Shown piece by piece: positions 1 to 7,921 of a stretch of 64,000 nucleotides of DNA. The notes under the pieces are model-generated. The model was given only the letters and a program-made list of their open reading frames with translations, searched no databases and was not told the DNA's origin. The position numbers were made by a program, and so were the translations under genes. The stretch's first letter is position 1; the number at the start of each line of letters is the position of its first letter. This DNA is from JANQEU01 sp965228045 (GTDB taxonomy: Bacteria; Bacteroidota; Bacteroidia; Cytophagales; Cyclobacteriaceae). The stretch covers positions 4,712,001 through 4,776,000 of the forward strand of contig OZ245789.1 in assembly GCA_965228045.1 (NCBI GenBank), given 5' to 3'.

Positions 1-497
1 ATCAGAATGACCTTTTGAAAATGATCAACACCAGTGTAATTGCTCACTTAAAGCTTGTTCACCACTTCAGTCCAAAAATGGCAAATAGAAGACGAGGAGG
101 AATAATCCTGGTCTCGGCTATGGGCGCAAGTCACGGACTGCCTTTTATGTCCAATGATGCCGGTACGAGAGGGTACATAAATAGTTTTGGTCTTGGGCTT
201 CACGAAGAACTCAAACGTTATGGTGTACACCTCACCGTTCTGATCACCTCTCCAACAGAAACACCCATAGTTAGTCACCTTGGTTTTGATGCCAAAAAAA
301 TGCCCGCTCCTCCGCTTAAGGTTCAGCAGGCCATAAGCGAAACTTTAAAAGCCCTGGAAAAAAATCGCCCCTCAATCATACCGGGACGCCTGTATAGAAT
401 GATGAACAGACTGGTATCTGGTTCATTTTCAAGAAAAATGTTTGGCAAAATGCTGGCGGAAGGAAATGGTATAGACCTCAACTCAAATAAAATTTAA
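1..497 (+). CDS. Atypical short-chain dehydrogenase/reductase, 5'-truncated
   Basis: C-terminal part of an SDR-family protein. The reading frame stays open to the left edge (codons from base 3), so the beginning lies outside the window and the TTG at base 15 is not a true start. The visible part has the strand 'GGIILVSAMG', the usual helix after the active site and the 'SPTETP' segment that follows the nicotinamide site. By eye, the catalytic Ser-Tyr-Lys positions of the family read Ala-Asp-Arg here ('MSNDAGTRGY' where 'YxxSK' is expected), so classical SDR chemistry is doubtful. Substrate cannot be told. It could be a non-catalytic or redirected SDR. The family assignment is good; the activity is not. 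Confidence 0.75.
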   Translation, partial: QNDLLKMINTSVIAHLKLVHHFSPKMANRRRGGIILVSAMGASHGLPFMSNDAGTRGYINSFGLGLHEELKRYGVHLTVLITSPTETPIVSHLGFDAKKMPAPPLKVQQAISETLKALEKNRPSIIPGRLYRMMNRLVSGSFSRKMFGKMLAEGNGIDLNSNKI

Positions 498-571
498 CTG
501 GTTATTGATCTTCTGGTGTTTTGTAAATACATTGATTTCGATCACTCAAGGTGTCTCTGATATAAAATACC

Positions 572-967
572 ATGAAACCTAATATGATAATTCCCATGCT
601 TGTCTGTAAGAACCCAGATAACGAAGTTGAGTTTTGCAAGCATTCATTCGATGCCGTTGAATTATCTCGAAGGGAGGGCAAAGACGGAGGGGTGATACAT
701 GCCGCACTGAGGATAAAAGACTCAATTTTTATGGTTCATGACGAGTCAGATCATTTGGAGAGTCGTGCCCCATTGTCGAATGGTAGTTCTCCTGTTGTAA
801 TCTATCTTTATGTAGAGGAGGTAGATTTTGTCATTGAAAAAGCCTTAAAAAATGGCGCCCGAGTTGTATTGCCATCGGAAGATCAATACTGGGGAGATAG
901 GGTCGGAAGGATCATTGACCCGGAAAATCATGTTTGGAATATTGCTAGTCGAATCAAAGAAAAATAA
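572..967 (+). CDS. VOC-superfamily protein, PhnB/glyoxalase-like
   Basis: 131-residue protein of the vicinal oxygen chelate fold, matching the length of single-domain PhnB/glyoxalase-like proteins. It shows the paired beta-alpha-beta-beta-beta layout: 'PMLVCKNPDNEVEFCKHSF' near the N-terminus, 'VIHAALRIKDSIFMVHDE' in the middle, then 'VYLYVEEVDFVIEKALKNGA' and 'GDRVGRIIDPENHVWNIA' at the C-terminus. Such proteins bind a metal and act on small molecules or bind antibiotics. The substrate here is unknown. It stands alone 74 bases after the SDR gene. Confidence 0.8.
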   Translation: MKPNMIIPMLVCKNPDNEVEFCKHSFDAVELSRREGKDGGVIHAALRIKDSIFMVHDESDHLESRAPLSNGSSPVVIYLYVEEVDFVIEKALKNGARVVLPSEDQYWGDRVGRIIDPENHVWNIASRIKEK

Positions 968-1131
968 GTCAAAATGGATTATTGGCAGGCATATCTTTTC
1001 GAAAGTTTCATTCTAAATATTCATTTTTAAAAAGTTTGGGGGGATTCCAGGAGAGTTAGTCCTTTTCCGGGGTTAAGTAGGGTATATTTTCATTTGCCCG
1101 TTTCATTACCACAAAACAAGCACTCCCTGAA

Positions 1132-2328
1132 ATGATAAGAATGTGGTTAATCATAGGGGCATTACCCCTGTTTCTGTCTTTTTGCGAACAAGCCGAGGAT
1201 CCAATCCTTAATTCCTCCATTGACCTGGAACCCACCGATATCGAAATACTTGAGGCTACCTTCGGGGACAACATCAATTGGGATGATCTGCCCAACTACG
1301 CTGCGCAAGACATACCTGATTACATAGATAAGGACAATACTGATGGGAATGAGATCACGGATCTGGGCGCCACCCTCGGTCGGGTGCTTTTCTACGATAA
1401 GAACCTTTCCGTAGACGGCACGGTCTCATGCTCCAGCTGTCATAAGCAAGCCTTTGCTTTCGGCGACGATGACATTGCCTCCTCAGGAGTTAATGGTCTC
1501 ACTGGCCGTCACAGCATGCGACTCGTCAATAGTCGATTCTCAGAAGAGGAAAGATTCTTCTGGGACGAACGGGCTAATTCCCTGGAAGCACAGACTACTC
1601 AGCCTATCCAGGACCACATTGAAATGGGATTTAGCGGGGAGGACGGAAATCCGGACTTTGATGTACTAATAGAAAAGCTGGAAGCCATCGACTATTACCA
1701 GGTGCTCTTTACAAAGGTGTATGGCGATGCTAACGTTACCGAGGAGCGTACTCAGCTTGCCCTGGCACAGTTCATAAGAAGCATTCAGTCCTTCGATAGC
1801 AGATACGATGAAGGAATAGCCATTGCAGGCAATGAAAACCGTGATTTCCCCAATTTCACTGACCAGGAGAATACCGGCAAAGATCTCTTTATGAGAAGGG
1901 CTGAATTGAATAATGCAGGGCTGCGTTTTGATGGCGGACTGGGTTGCGGTGTTTGTCACAAAGCTCCCGAATTTGATATAGACCCCGATTCCAGAAACAA
2001 CGGGCATATTTCGTCCATTGATGGAGGGACGGATACCGAAGTGACTCGTGCCCCTACTCTTCGGGATCTTTTCAATACCGAAGGTGAGCTAAATGGTCCC
2101 CTCATGCATGATGGTGCATTTGCCACATTGGAAGATGCGCTAACTCATTATAATGAGATCGATCGCGCAGGAAACAATAACCTGGACCGAAGGTTAAGAG
2201 CAGGACAGAACGAGACCTTTAACCTGAATATGACCCAGGAGGAATCCGATGCCGTGGTAGCTTTTATCAAAACGCTTTCGGGAAACAATGTGTACGAAGA
2301 CCCGAAATGGTCCGACCCATTTAACTGA
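1132..2328 (+). CDS. Di-heme cytochrome c peroxidase, lipoprotein (MauG/CcpA family)
   Basis: 398-residue bacterial di-heme peroxidase, which reduces hydrogen peroxide in the periplasm with electrons from small cytochromes. Two CxxCH heme-binding motifs are visible: Cys100-Ser-Ser-Cys-His104 and Cys272-Gly-Val-Cys-His276, one in each cytochrome domain. The N-terminus is a lipoprotein signal ending in 'LSFC' (Cys18), so the enzyme should be anchored to a membrane facing the periplasm. An ATG at 1141 is an alternative start that keeps the signal. The preceding 164 bases hold no gene and only an imperfect -7 box. The following DUF4377-like lipoprotein may be co-transcribed (75-base gap). Confidence 0.9.
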   Translation: MIRMWLIIGALPLFLSFCEQAEDPILNSSIDLEPTDIEILEATFGDNINWDDLPNYAAQDIPDYIDKDNTDGNEITDLGATLGRVLFYDKNLSVDGTVSCSSCHKQAFAFGDDDIASSGVNGLTGRHSMRLVNSRFSEEERFFWDERANSLEAQTTQPIQDHIEMGFSGEDGNPDFDVLIEKLEAIDYYQVLFTKVYGDANVTEERTQLALAQFIRSIQSFDSRYDEGIAIAGNENRDFPNFTDQENTGKDLFMRRAELNNAGLRFDGGLGCGVCHKAPEFDIDPDSRNNGHISSIDGGTDTEVTRAPTLRDLFNTEGELNGPLMHDGAFATLEDALTHYNEIDRAGNNNLDRRLRAGQNETFNLNMTQEESDAVVAFIKTLSGNNVYEDPKWSDPFN

Positions 2329-2403
2329 TCAAATTTCTGCCAAAGAAAAGCTTAACAAAAACGTAAAAAATATGAGTAATCGATTCTCGTTTCTACTGGA
2401 GAC

Positions 2404-2970
2404 ATGATTACTTCTATGCATCACAAATTCAAATTCCTGATTCTTTTCGCTTTATTGACCCTGTCTTGTTCGGAGGGCATCGAAAAATCAAATCTGCGCA
2501 TCAATCATTATAAGCAATCAGCCGTGGGGCTGGGTCCTACCCTCGTACTTCTAATTCAGGAGGGTGACCAGATCGGATCGGACGAATGGCAATATTTTTA
2601 CTCCGGAATTGAAGGATTTGACTACGAGTGGGGATATACCTATGATCTGAAAGTCCGAAAAGAAAATATTGAAAATCCACCAGAAGACGCATCTTCTATT
2701 CGATATGTTTTGGAAGATTTGATCCAAAAGTCCCGGGTGAGTCAGGAAGAAACATTCGAGCTTAGGTTAAAATCTCAGGATTTCGGAATTCCATCAATGG
2801 TCACCAGGGATGAAACCTCAGGATATTTATTTTTTGACGTCAAGTCCTTGGAGTGCCAGACCTTCTGCGAAGAGATGGAAGAGGCCCTGGAAACCAATGA
2901 GGAAGTCACCGCTACTTTTGTACATAGCAATTCAGGTGGATTGACGCTATTATCTCTTGATTTGGACTAG
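2404..2970 (+). CDS. DUF4377-like lipoprotein
   Basis: 188-residue predicted lipoprotein with the signal ending 'LLTLSC' (Cys22). Met5 (base 2416) is an equally possible start. The mature part resembles DUF4377 proteins: 'INHYKQSAVG', then 'LVLLIQEGDQIG' and 'IEGFDYEWGYTYDLKV', a small beta-rich domain found in Bacteroidota lipoproteins and some META/heat-shock-like proteins. The function is unknown. Its stop codon overlaps the stop of the convergent PnuC gene by four bases, so transcripts of the two must overlap. Confidence 0.75.
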   Translation: MITSMHHKFKFLILFALLTLSCSEGIEKSNLRINHYKQSAVGLGPTLVLLIQEGDQIGSDEWQYFYSGIEGFDYEWGYTYDLKVRKENIENPPEDASSIRYVLEDLIQKSRVSQEETFELRLKSQDFGIPSMVTRDETSGYLFFDVKSLECQTFCEEMEEALETNEEVTATFVHSNSGGLTLLSLDLD

Positions 2971-3527
2971 CCCTTAGTCAGTTTCTTTCTCCAGCTGATG
3001 TAACCGGTAAATGAAAACACCAGGTAGATCAGTGTCAACCCGGCGTAATAATCCAGCGACTTGGTATAATACAGCAGGATCGTACCTGCATTGATCACAA
3101 TCCAGTAAAGCCAACTCGAAAGCACCTTCCTGGCTTCCATAAAGCTGGCAAGGAAGCTAAAAACGGTTGTCGCCGCATCGGCAAATGGTTTGTCTGCATC
3201 TGAGAAATGATGGAAGAAAGATCCCAGGGAAAGCGACCCCGATATTCCGACAAGGAGCACCAGCGCATTGGGTTTCAACCCCCAATCGGATACCTTCAGA
3301 GGCTTGCCGGGCTTCCGCCAAATGTACCAACCATAAATCCCGATCACCACGTAATAGGTATACAGGATCGCTTCGGAGTAAAGCTTCGTTTCTATAAATA
3401 AGAAAATACTAATCAAGGAACCCAGGATGCCAAAAGGCCAGCACCAGATATTCTCACGGATCATAAGAATAACATAAATGAGACCACAAATAACAGCAGA
3501 TATTTCGATGACCGTATTCAAACTCAT
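2967..3527 (-). CDS. PnuC-family vitamin transporter, candidate thiamine permease
   Basis: 186-residue PnuC-family inner-membrane protein with about seven hydrophobic segments. The N-terminal 'IRENIWCWPFGI' and the 'YGWYIWR' repeat are family marks, the second echoed by 'TGYISWRKK' at the C-terminus. PnuC proteins carry nicotinamide riboside; PnuT relatives carry thiamine. It differs clearly from the second PnuC at 7906-8505. Being the nearer one to the TPP-riboswitch receptor gene, it is the better PnuT candidate, but an oxygenase gene on the other strand separates them and no riboswitch was seen before it. The start codon is only 14 bases from that of the divergent oxygenase, leaving no room for a separate promoter between them. 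Confidence 0.85.
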   Translation of the reverse strand: MSLNTVIEISAVICGLIYVILMIRENIWCWPFGILGSLISIFLFIETKLYSEAILYTYYVVIGIYGWYIWRKPGKPLKVSDWGLKPNALVLLVGISGSLSLGSFFHHFSDADKPFADAATTVFSFLASFMEARKVLSSWLYWIVINAGTILLYYTKSLDYYAGLTLIYLVFSFTGYISWRKKLTKG

Positions 3528-3541
3528 AACTTCGAAGAGAT

Positions 3542-4309
3542 ATGTTCAACCAGTCCCAGCTTAGTCATTTTCGCAAATACGGCATCCTCTACACAGGCAT
3601 TGATCCACTTTCTCCTGCAAAGCACAAAGTAGCTCTGAAGGAATTTATTGAGCGGGAAGATTCTTACAAAAACCAATTCCTTCAAAAAGAGTTTGGATAT
3701 GGGTTTGAAGGCTATTCTTACCTTGGACAAACAGACAGCAGCAACCAGGGGGCGGAAGACCTGGTGAGCACTTATGTGATGTCCGATTTCTTTGATCCTG
3801 AAAGGCATCCTGCAGAGATGCAACAAATAACCAAAAGAAGCAGAAAGGTCATTGACAAAATTTCGAGGATAGAAACCGTTTTGCTTAATCATATAGACCT
3901 GAAGCTGGTTAGGTTTCATCACATTCACTTGGGCCATATGCTTTCCGCAAATTATTATCCGCCGGTGGAAGGGCTTTCCGGAAGACCTCGGTTGACATCA
4001 CACCCTGATGTTTCATTGCTGACTGTATTTCCATTTGGACTTGATCGTGAATTCATTTTCGAGACCCCAGAGGGTGAATGGATAGAGATCGAGGACCCCA
4101 ACCAGATCATATGTTTTGCCGGCTACCTGCTCGAACAACTTACGGATATTAAAGCATTGAATCACAAAGTCAGACTTACTGAAGATTCGAAAAAAGAACG
4201 GTTTTCATTTGCTTACTTCTCGATTCCAAAACCTGGAGAGCAGTTTACCGTGGACGGTAAACTGTTCTCCAGTGAGGATTATTTTGCCAGGTATCTTTCT
4301 CTCTTTTAG
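3542..4309 (+). CDS. 2-oxoglutarate/Fe(II) oxygenase, isopenicillin-N-synthase-like
   Basis: 255-residue non-heme iron oxygenase of the isopenicillin N synthase/gibberellin-oxidase type. The iron triad is visible as His154-x-Asp156 and His208, and the co-substrate binding Arg220-x-Ser222 lies 12 residues on. The family mark 'NYYPP' (137-141) comes before the HxD motif. It is shorter than most members (about 300-350 residues), having a trimmed N-terminal region. The gene is wedged between a PnuC permease and a TPP-regulated TonB receptor gene, both on the other strand, so a role on a thiamine-like or nucleoside-like substrate is possible but purely inferred. Its stop and that of the receptor gene are adjacent. 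Confidence 0.8.
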   Translation: MFNQSQLSHFRKYGILYTGIDPLSPAKHKVALKEFIEREDSYKNQFLQKEFGYGFEGYSYLGQTDSSNQGAEDLVSTYVMSDFFDPERHPAEMQQITKRSRKVIDKISRIETVLLNHIDLKLVRFHHIHLGHMLSANYYPPVEGLSGRPRLTSHPDVSLLTVFPFGLDREFIFETPEGEWIEIEDPNQIICFAGYLLEQLTDIKALNHKVRLTEDSKKERFSFAYFSIPKPGEQFTVDGKLFSSEDYFARYLSLF

Positions 4310-4310
4310 A

Positions 4311-6749
4311 TTAAAACCTTACCGATAATCCGGCGAGGAAATTTATCCCTGCTTGCGGATAAAAATTGTTCTGCTGATACAAAAATCCCTCATACAAATA
4401 CCCCCATGTATAGCCATTAGAAGAATATTTTACATCAAAAATGTTATTGATCAGCAGGCTGGCACCAATGTTTTCAATTCCTAAAATCGAAAAGTCATAT
4501 GCCAGCCTTACGTCATTGATAAAATAAGGGTCTATCACTCTATCTTCATTGCCGGTATTGTCTAGATATTGCTTCCCAACGTACTTACTTAATAACTGCG
4601 CCGTGAAACCCCTGACGGAATACGAAAGGTCACTACCCGCTATGACATTTGGTGAAAAACTGATGTCCGTATCTTCAAATTCATTTTCTACCAGATATCT
4701 TTCATCCGTGTAGAAATAGTCATAGACCACTTCCGTGAAATTTTGGATCTTATTTTGACTTAAAGTCAAATTCGGTGACCAAATCAGTCCTTCAGCCAAT
4801 TTCACCGCACCCGAAATCTCAATCCCCGTTCTATAGCTGTTCGGGACATTGGTTCGGATAGACGCTCCCACATCATTCAAAGCTCCAGTAAGGACCAACT
4901 GATCCTGGTAGTTCATCAGGTAGTAATTGATCTGATAGGAGAAATCCTGTCCGTATTTTCGTACACCGGCCTCTATGTTATGCAGCGTTTCCGGTGAGGG
5001 TATTTCGCCAGTAGGCGCATCAATAAAATCAGATCTCACAGGTTCTCTATTTCCAACGGAATAGGAGGCGTACAAGGAAGTCCCTGGACGTAGATCATAG
5101 GTCAATCCGACTTTTGGGTTAAAGAATACATAGTCCACGTCCACATCATACGCGCTCTGATCATTGTCGATTCCGGATGTAACGTAATCAATGGTCCGGA
5201 CCTGTAAATCTCCGAAGGCATTGAGCTTTGGAAGTAACTGATAATTGATCTTTAGGTAAGAATTGAAATCCTTTTTAATACCATTGCCCTGGTAATAGCG
5301 ATCACCGATTTCTGTGTTTCCCGCATTTCGGGCCCAGATGATCTCCCCAAAATGATCTCCATCATAGATATTATATCCTCCTCCAAGGGTCGCCTGGAGT
5401 TTTGAGTTGTTGTAATTGAAGGAATAGGTGAACCCGTAGAAATCGTTATCCAGCCATCTCTGGCGAATCAGGTCCGTTGAGTTAGACTGCCTACCTGCGG
5501 TGTCCAAAATAGAGTAATTCAATACTGGTTCATCATACCGATACTGCTCGAAATACCCACGCCCGTAAGTATAGTGAATGGCTCCGGCGAAATTGAGATT
5601 TTGGGTCAGGGCCTGGTTTATCAGAAGCTGATAATGATCCTGCGAATAGTTATCCACCTCATTGTCATATAGGTAATAGTTGAATCTTCGATCTGAGTTG
5701 AGAAGGTTATCCACCTGCTCCTGAGTACCGTATTCTCCTGATAGATTTATTACTGCCTCCAGATCCTCCTGATTGCCTGTAAGCCTTGCTTCAGGGGTGC
5801 CGTACCACGCTTGTTGAGTGATTTCCTTTCCTCCAAAAACCACAGCTTTTATCAAAGTATTCTCTCCATAATATCCACCTGCCAAATAATATGAGCTCAG
5901 ATCAGAACCTGAGCGGTCAATGTATCCGTCTGAACTGATCCTGGATAATCTTCCTTCGAAGTTGAATTTATCATCGATCAACCCAGTATTTAACTGGATA
6001 TTGTTTTTGATCGTATTGAAACTCCCAAAGGAGTTATCGAGCTGAGCATAGGCTTCTCTGGAGACCCCGTTGGTTTGCAGATTCACTGTTGCTCCAAATG
6101 CGGCGGCGCCATTGGAAGAGGTCCCTACGCCCCTCTGCACCTGCACACTTTGTACATTTGTCGCAAAGTCCGGCATATTGACCCAATACATTCCGTGACT
6201 TTCAGAATCATTGATTGGAATACCATTTATGGTCACGTTGATTCGCGTAGCATCGCTTCCGCGAATTCTGATTCCAGTGTAGCCCACTCCTGCTCCCGCG
6301 TCTGATGTCGTAACGACAGAAGGAGAAAAGTTAAGCAAAATCGGAATGTCCTGACCCAGGTTTCGCTCGGCCAGCTTTTCATCTGAGATGGTCGAAAAAG
6401 TTGTAGGTGTTTTCTCATTTGCCCGTGTAGCATACACGATCACCTCTTCATCCAGAAGCGCATCTTCCGTCAAGATGATCTCCAATGATGTTGGTCCCTG
6501 TATATTGTAAGTTCTTTCGAATGGCTCATAGCCCACATACGAAACTTCCAGCGTGAAAGAACCACTTTCCAGCTCCAGACTAAATTGTCCCTGAAGGTCG
6601 GTTACGGTTCCTGAATTTGTGTTTTGTACATTGATGGTAGCCCCGGGTAGCGGCTCACCGGATTCGTTGATGACTTTTCCATCAACTGTGTGTTGTCCTG
6701 TCGCCAATATGCCAAACAGCATCAGGCTCAGGCCTAAAAGCATTTTCAT
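4311..6749 (-). CDS. TonB-dependent outer-membrane receptor, likely for thiamine
   Basis: 812-residue outer-membrane active transporter. A Sec signal (residues 1-19, ending 'LATGQ') is followed by a carboxypeptidase-regulatory-like beta-sandwich (about 20-108, 'GKVINESGEPLPGATINV'), a plug domain (about 115-225, 'GVGYTGIRIRGSD', 'GVGTSSNGAAAFGATVNL') and a 22-strand barrel ending in 'LSVRF' with the C-terminal Phe typical of outer-membrane barrels. A TPP riboswitch lies in its leader, so uptake of thiamine or a thiamine precursor is likely. Such receptors need TonB-ExbBD, not seen here. No other gene follows on its strand until the PnuC gene beyond the oxygenase. Confidence 0.92.
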   Translation of the reverse strand: MKMLLGLSLMLFGILATGQHTVDGKVINESGEPLPGATINVQNTNSGTVTDLQGQFSLELESGSFTLEVSYVGYEPFERTYNIQGPTSLEIILTEDALLDEEVIVYATRANEKTPTTFSTISDEKLAERNLGQDIPILLNFSPSVVTTSDAGAGVGYTGIRIRGSDATRINVTINGIPINDSESHGMYWVNMPDFATNVQSVQVQRGVGTSSNGAAAFGATVNLQTNGVSREAYAQLDNSFGSFNTIKNNIQLNTGLIDDKFNFEGRLSRISSDGYIDRSGSDLSSYYLAGGYYGENTLIKAVVFGGKEITQQAWYGTPEARLTGNQEDLEAVINLSGEYGTQEQVDNLLNSDRRFNYYLYDNEVDNYSQDHYQLLINQALTQNLNFAGAIHYTYGRGYFEQYRYDEPVLNYSILDTAGRQSNSTDLIRQRWLDNDFYGFTYSFNYNNSKLQATLGGGYNIYDGDHFGEIIWARNAGNTEIGDRYYQGNGIKKDFNSYLKINYQLLPKLNAFGDLQVRTIDYVTSGIDNDQSAYDVDVDYVFFNPKVGLTYDLRPGTSLYASYSVGNREPVRSDFIDAPTGEIPSPETLHNIEAGVRKYGQDFSYQINYYLMNYQDQLVLTGALNDVGASIRTNVPNSYRTGIEISGAVKLAEGLIWSPNLTLSQNKIQNFTEVVYDYFYTDERYLVENEFEDTDISFSPNVIAGSDLSYSVRGFTAQLLSKYVGKQYLDNTGNEDRVIDPYFINDVRLAYDFSILGIENIGASLLINNIFDVKYSSNGYTWGYLYEGFLYQQNNFYPQAGINFLAGLSVRF

Positions 6750-6802
6750 TTTAAAATTGAATTAACATTTAACCATTTGTGAAGCGGGGACTCCACGTTC
6801 GG

Positions 6803-6887
6803 TTATCATACTCCCTACCCGGAATTACCCGGTCAGGTTCAATGGGTATGATCTCAGCCCGTATTATTACTAGGCACCCCTGTGGGA
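6803..6887 (-). promoter_or_regulatory. TPP (THI-box) riboswitch
   Basis: Reading the minus strand, the conserved TPP aptamer blocks occur in order: GGGGTGCC (6880-6873), GGCTGAGA (6859-6852), ACCC followed by GAACCTGA (6840-6833), a small hairpin of CCGGGTAATTCCGGG type, and GTAGGGAGT (6818-6810). Order and spacing match the thiamine pyrophosphate riboswitch. The closing P1 helix is hard to see and may be short. The switch lies 54 bases before the receptor start codon. No T-tract terminator follows, so control is more likely at translation initiation. It should turn the receptor off when thiamine pyrophosphate is plentiful. Confidence 0.95.
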
Positions 6888-6917
6888 CAAAGGTATATAC
6901 AGTCAGATATTCTTCAA
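6888..6917 (-). promoter_or_regulatory. Promoter of the TPP-riboswitch transcript
   Basis: On the minus strand a TTG (6917-6915) is followed after 19 bases by TACCTTTG (6895-6888), a full match to the Bacteroidota housekeeping promoter (TTG, 17-23 bases, TAnnTTTG). Transcription would begin about 4-6 bases on, exactly at the 5' edge of the aptamer. The -33 element lies inside the 3' end of the NadR-like gene, so the receptor is not dependent on read-through from that gene. Confidence 0.75.
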
Positions 6918-7409
6918 GGCATTTACTGCCGAATTCAACCTGTCACCTTCAATCCCGGACACAACTACATATGGCAGCTGATGTTCTTTCAGAAACGACT
7001 CGTAAAGTTGAAATAGTTCCTTCCTTTTAGTAGGATGTTCCCGTTGCGGATCCGGACGCCAGGGAAGGTCTATGTCTGCGAGAAGGTGTAGATCATAGGT
7101 TCGATTGTGAAGCTGCTCCTCTATCCACGGATCCGTCTCGCCATATTTGAACTCACTCCAAATCTTTATAACCAGTAGATTAGTATCACAAAAAAGCCAG
7201 TCTTCTTCATACTGTGCTTTATCGTCCTCCCAGGCAAGCTGACCTTTGGCAATTTCGACAAGATCAGACTGTTCATATTCACGAGGTAATCGATCTAAAT
7301 AAAAGCGTGCAAATTCAGGTACCCATTCACAATCATACTCTCGTGAAAGCTGTTGGGCCAGGTCACTTTTGCCGGTGGATTCGGGTCCTACAATGGCTAT
7401 TTTTTTCAT
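6903..7409 (-). CDS. NadR-like P-loop kinase (ribosylnicotinamide kinase domain)
   Basis: 168-residue ATPase matching the C-terminal kinase domain of NadR, which phosphorylates nicotinamide riboside to NMN. The Walker A loop GPESTGKS is at residues 8-15, 'EFARFYLD' follows, and the lid-like 'PWRPDPQREHP' lies near residue 120. It lacks the N-terminal adenylyltransferase domain of enterobacterial NadR. In Bacteroidota such kinases sit beside PnuC genes and trap the imported vitamin by phosphorylation. Here one PnuC gene lies upstream (7906-8505) and a TPP-controlled receptor downstream, so it may act on nicotinamide riboside or on thiamine. The end of this gene contains the -33 box of the riboswitch promoter. 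Confidence 0.85.
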   Translation of the reverse strand: MKKIAIVGPESTGKSDLAQQLSREYDCEWVPEFARFYLDRLPREYEQSDLVEIAKGQLAWEDDKAQYEEDWLFCDTNLLVIKIWSEFKYGETDPWIEEQLHNRTYDLHLLADIDLPWRPDPQREHPTKRKELFQLYESFLKEHQLPYVVVSGIEGDRLNSAVNALKNI

Positions 7410-7453
7410 AATTCGCCTTAAATTTATAACGCTATGGAATTATTGAACCAGTT

Positions 7454-7921
7454 ATGGATGATTATCAAAAACTTACAAGACGTATGAATCAGATTGAGGA
7501 ACAGCTAAGCAATTCATTAAAATTATTGGATAAAGCTTCTGAAGACATTCATTTGCTTAAAGAATATGCATTGAGCAACAATGAGGCCTGGAAAACTTAT
7601 AACCTGAATCGAAGTGATCTCCTTGAGGAGATCGAAGCGATGAAAAAGCAAACGGAGGAAGATCGAAAAGCCAGGTTGAAATCCGAAAGGGAGTTTGAAA
7701 GGAAATTTGCCAAGGAGGAGAAAGAACAGGAGGCCCGAAGGAAAGAACAGGAGAAAAAATGGGAAGCCCAGGAAGAGAAATGGCAAAAGCAGGAGGAAAA
7801 ATGGCAAAAGCAAGATCAGAAGTGGTGGGAAGACACCAAAAAATGGTGGAAGCACCAGGCAGAGCTGGATAAGAAATGGGAGCAGATCGAAAAGCGTTTT
7901 CAAAATCAGGAACCCAGGTAA
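7454..7921 (+). CDS. Trp/Lys/Gln/Glu-rich coiled-coil protein, unknown function
   Basis: 155-residue cytoplasmic protein, not recognised. The first half is an ordinary heptad coiled coil ('LEEIEAMKKQTEEDRKARL'). The second half is a highly charged helix with near repeats of seven residues: 'EEKWQKQ' occurs twice, flanked by 'KKWEAQ', 'DQKWWED', 'KKWWKH' and 'KKWEQIE', placing tryptophans at regular spacing. No signal or membrane segment. It is divergent from the NadR-like gene (44-base gap) and its 3' end overlaps the convergent PnuC gene by 16 bases. A long helical rod or a binding surface with a tryptophan stripe is plausible; nothing more can be said. Confidence 0.7.
   Translation: MDDYQKLTRRMNQIEEQLSNSLKLLDKASEDIHLLKEYALSNNEAWKTYNLNRSDLLEEIEAMKKQTEEDRKARLKSEREFERKFAKEEKEQEARRKEQEKKWEAQEEKWQKQEEKWQKQDQKWWEDTKKWWKHQAELDKKWEQIEKRFQNQEPR

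Noticed and set aside
1666..2007. Minus-strand frame of 113 codons inside the cytochrome c peroxidase gene
   Set aside because: Antisense to a region with the second heme motif; no domain, no promoter, codon pattern follows the real gene.
3524..3937. Minus-strand frame of 137 codons overlapping the oxygenase and PnuC starts
   Set aside because: Antisense to the oxygenase N-terminus; no family resemblance, and it would remove the divergent arrangement that both real genes support.
7765..7820. Short near-repeats as a CRISPR or other repeat array
   Set aside because: They are in-frame codon repeats of the Trp/Lys/Gln/Glu helix, with no spacers.
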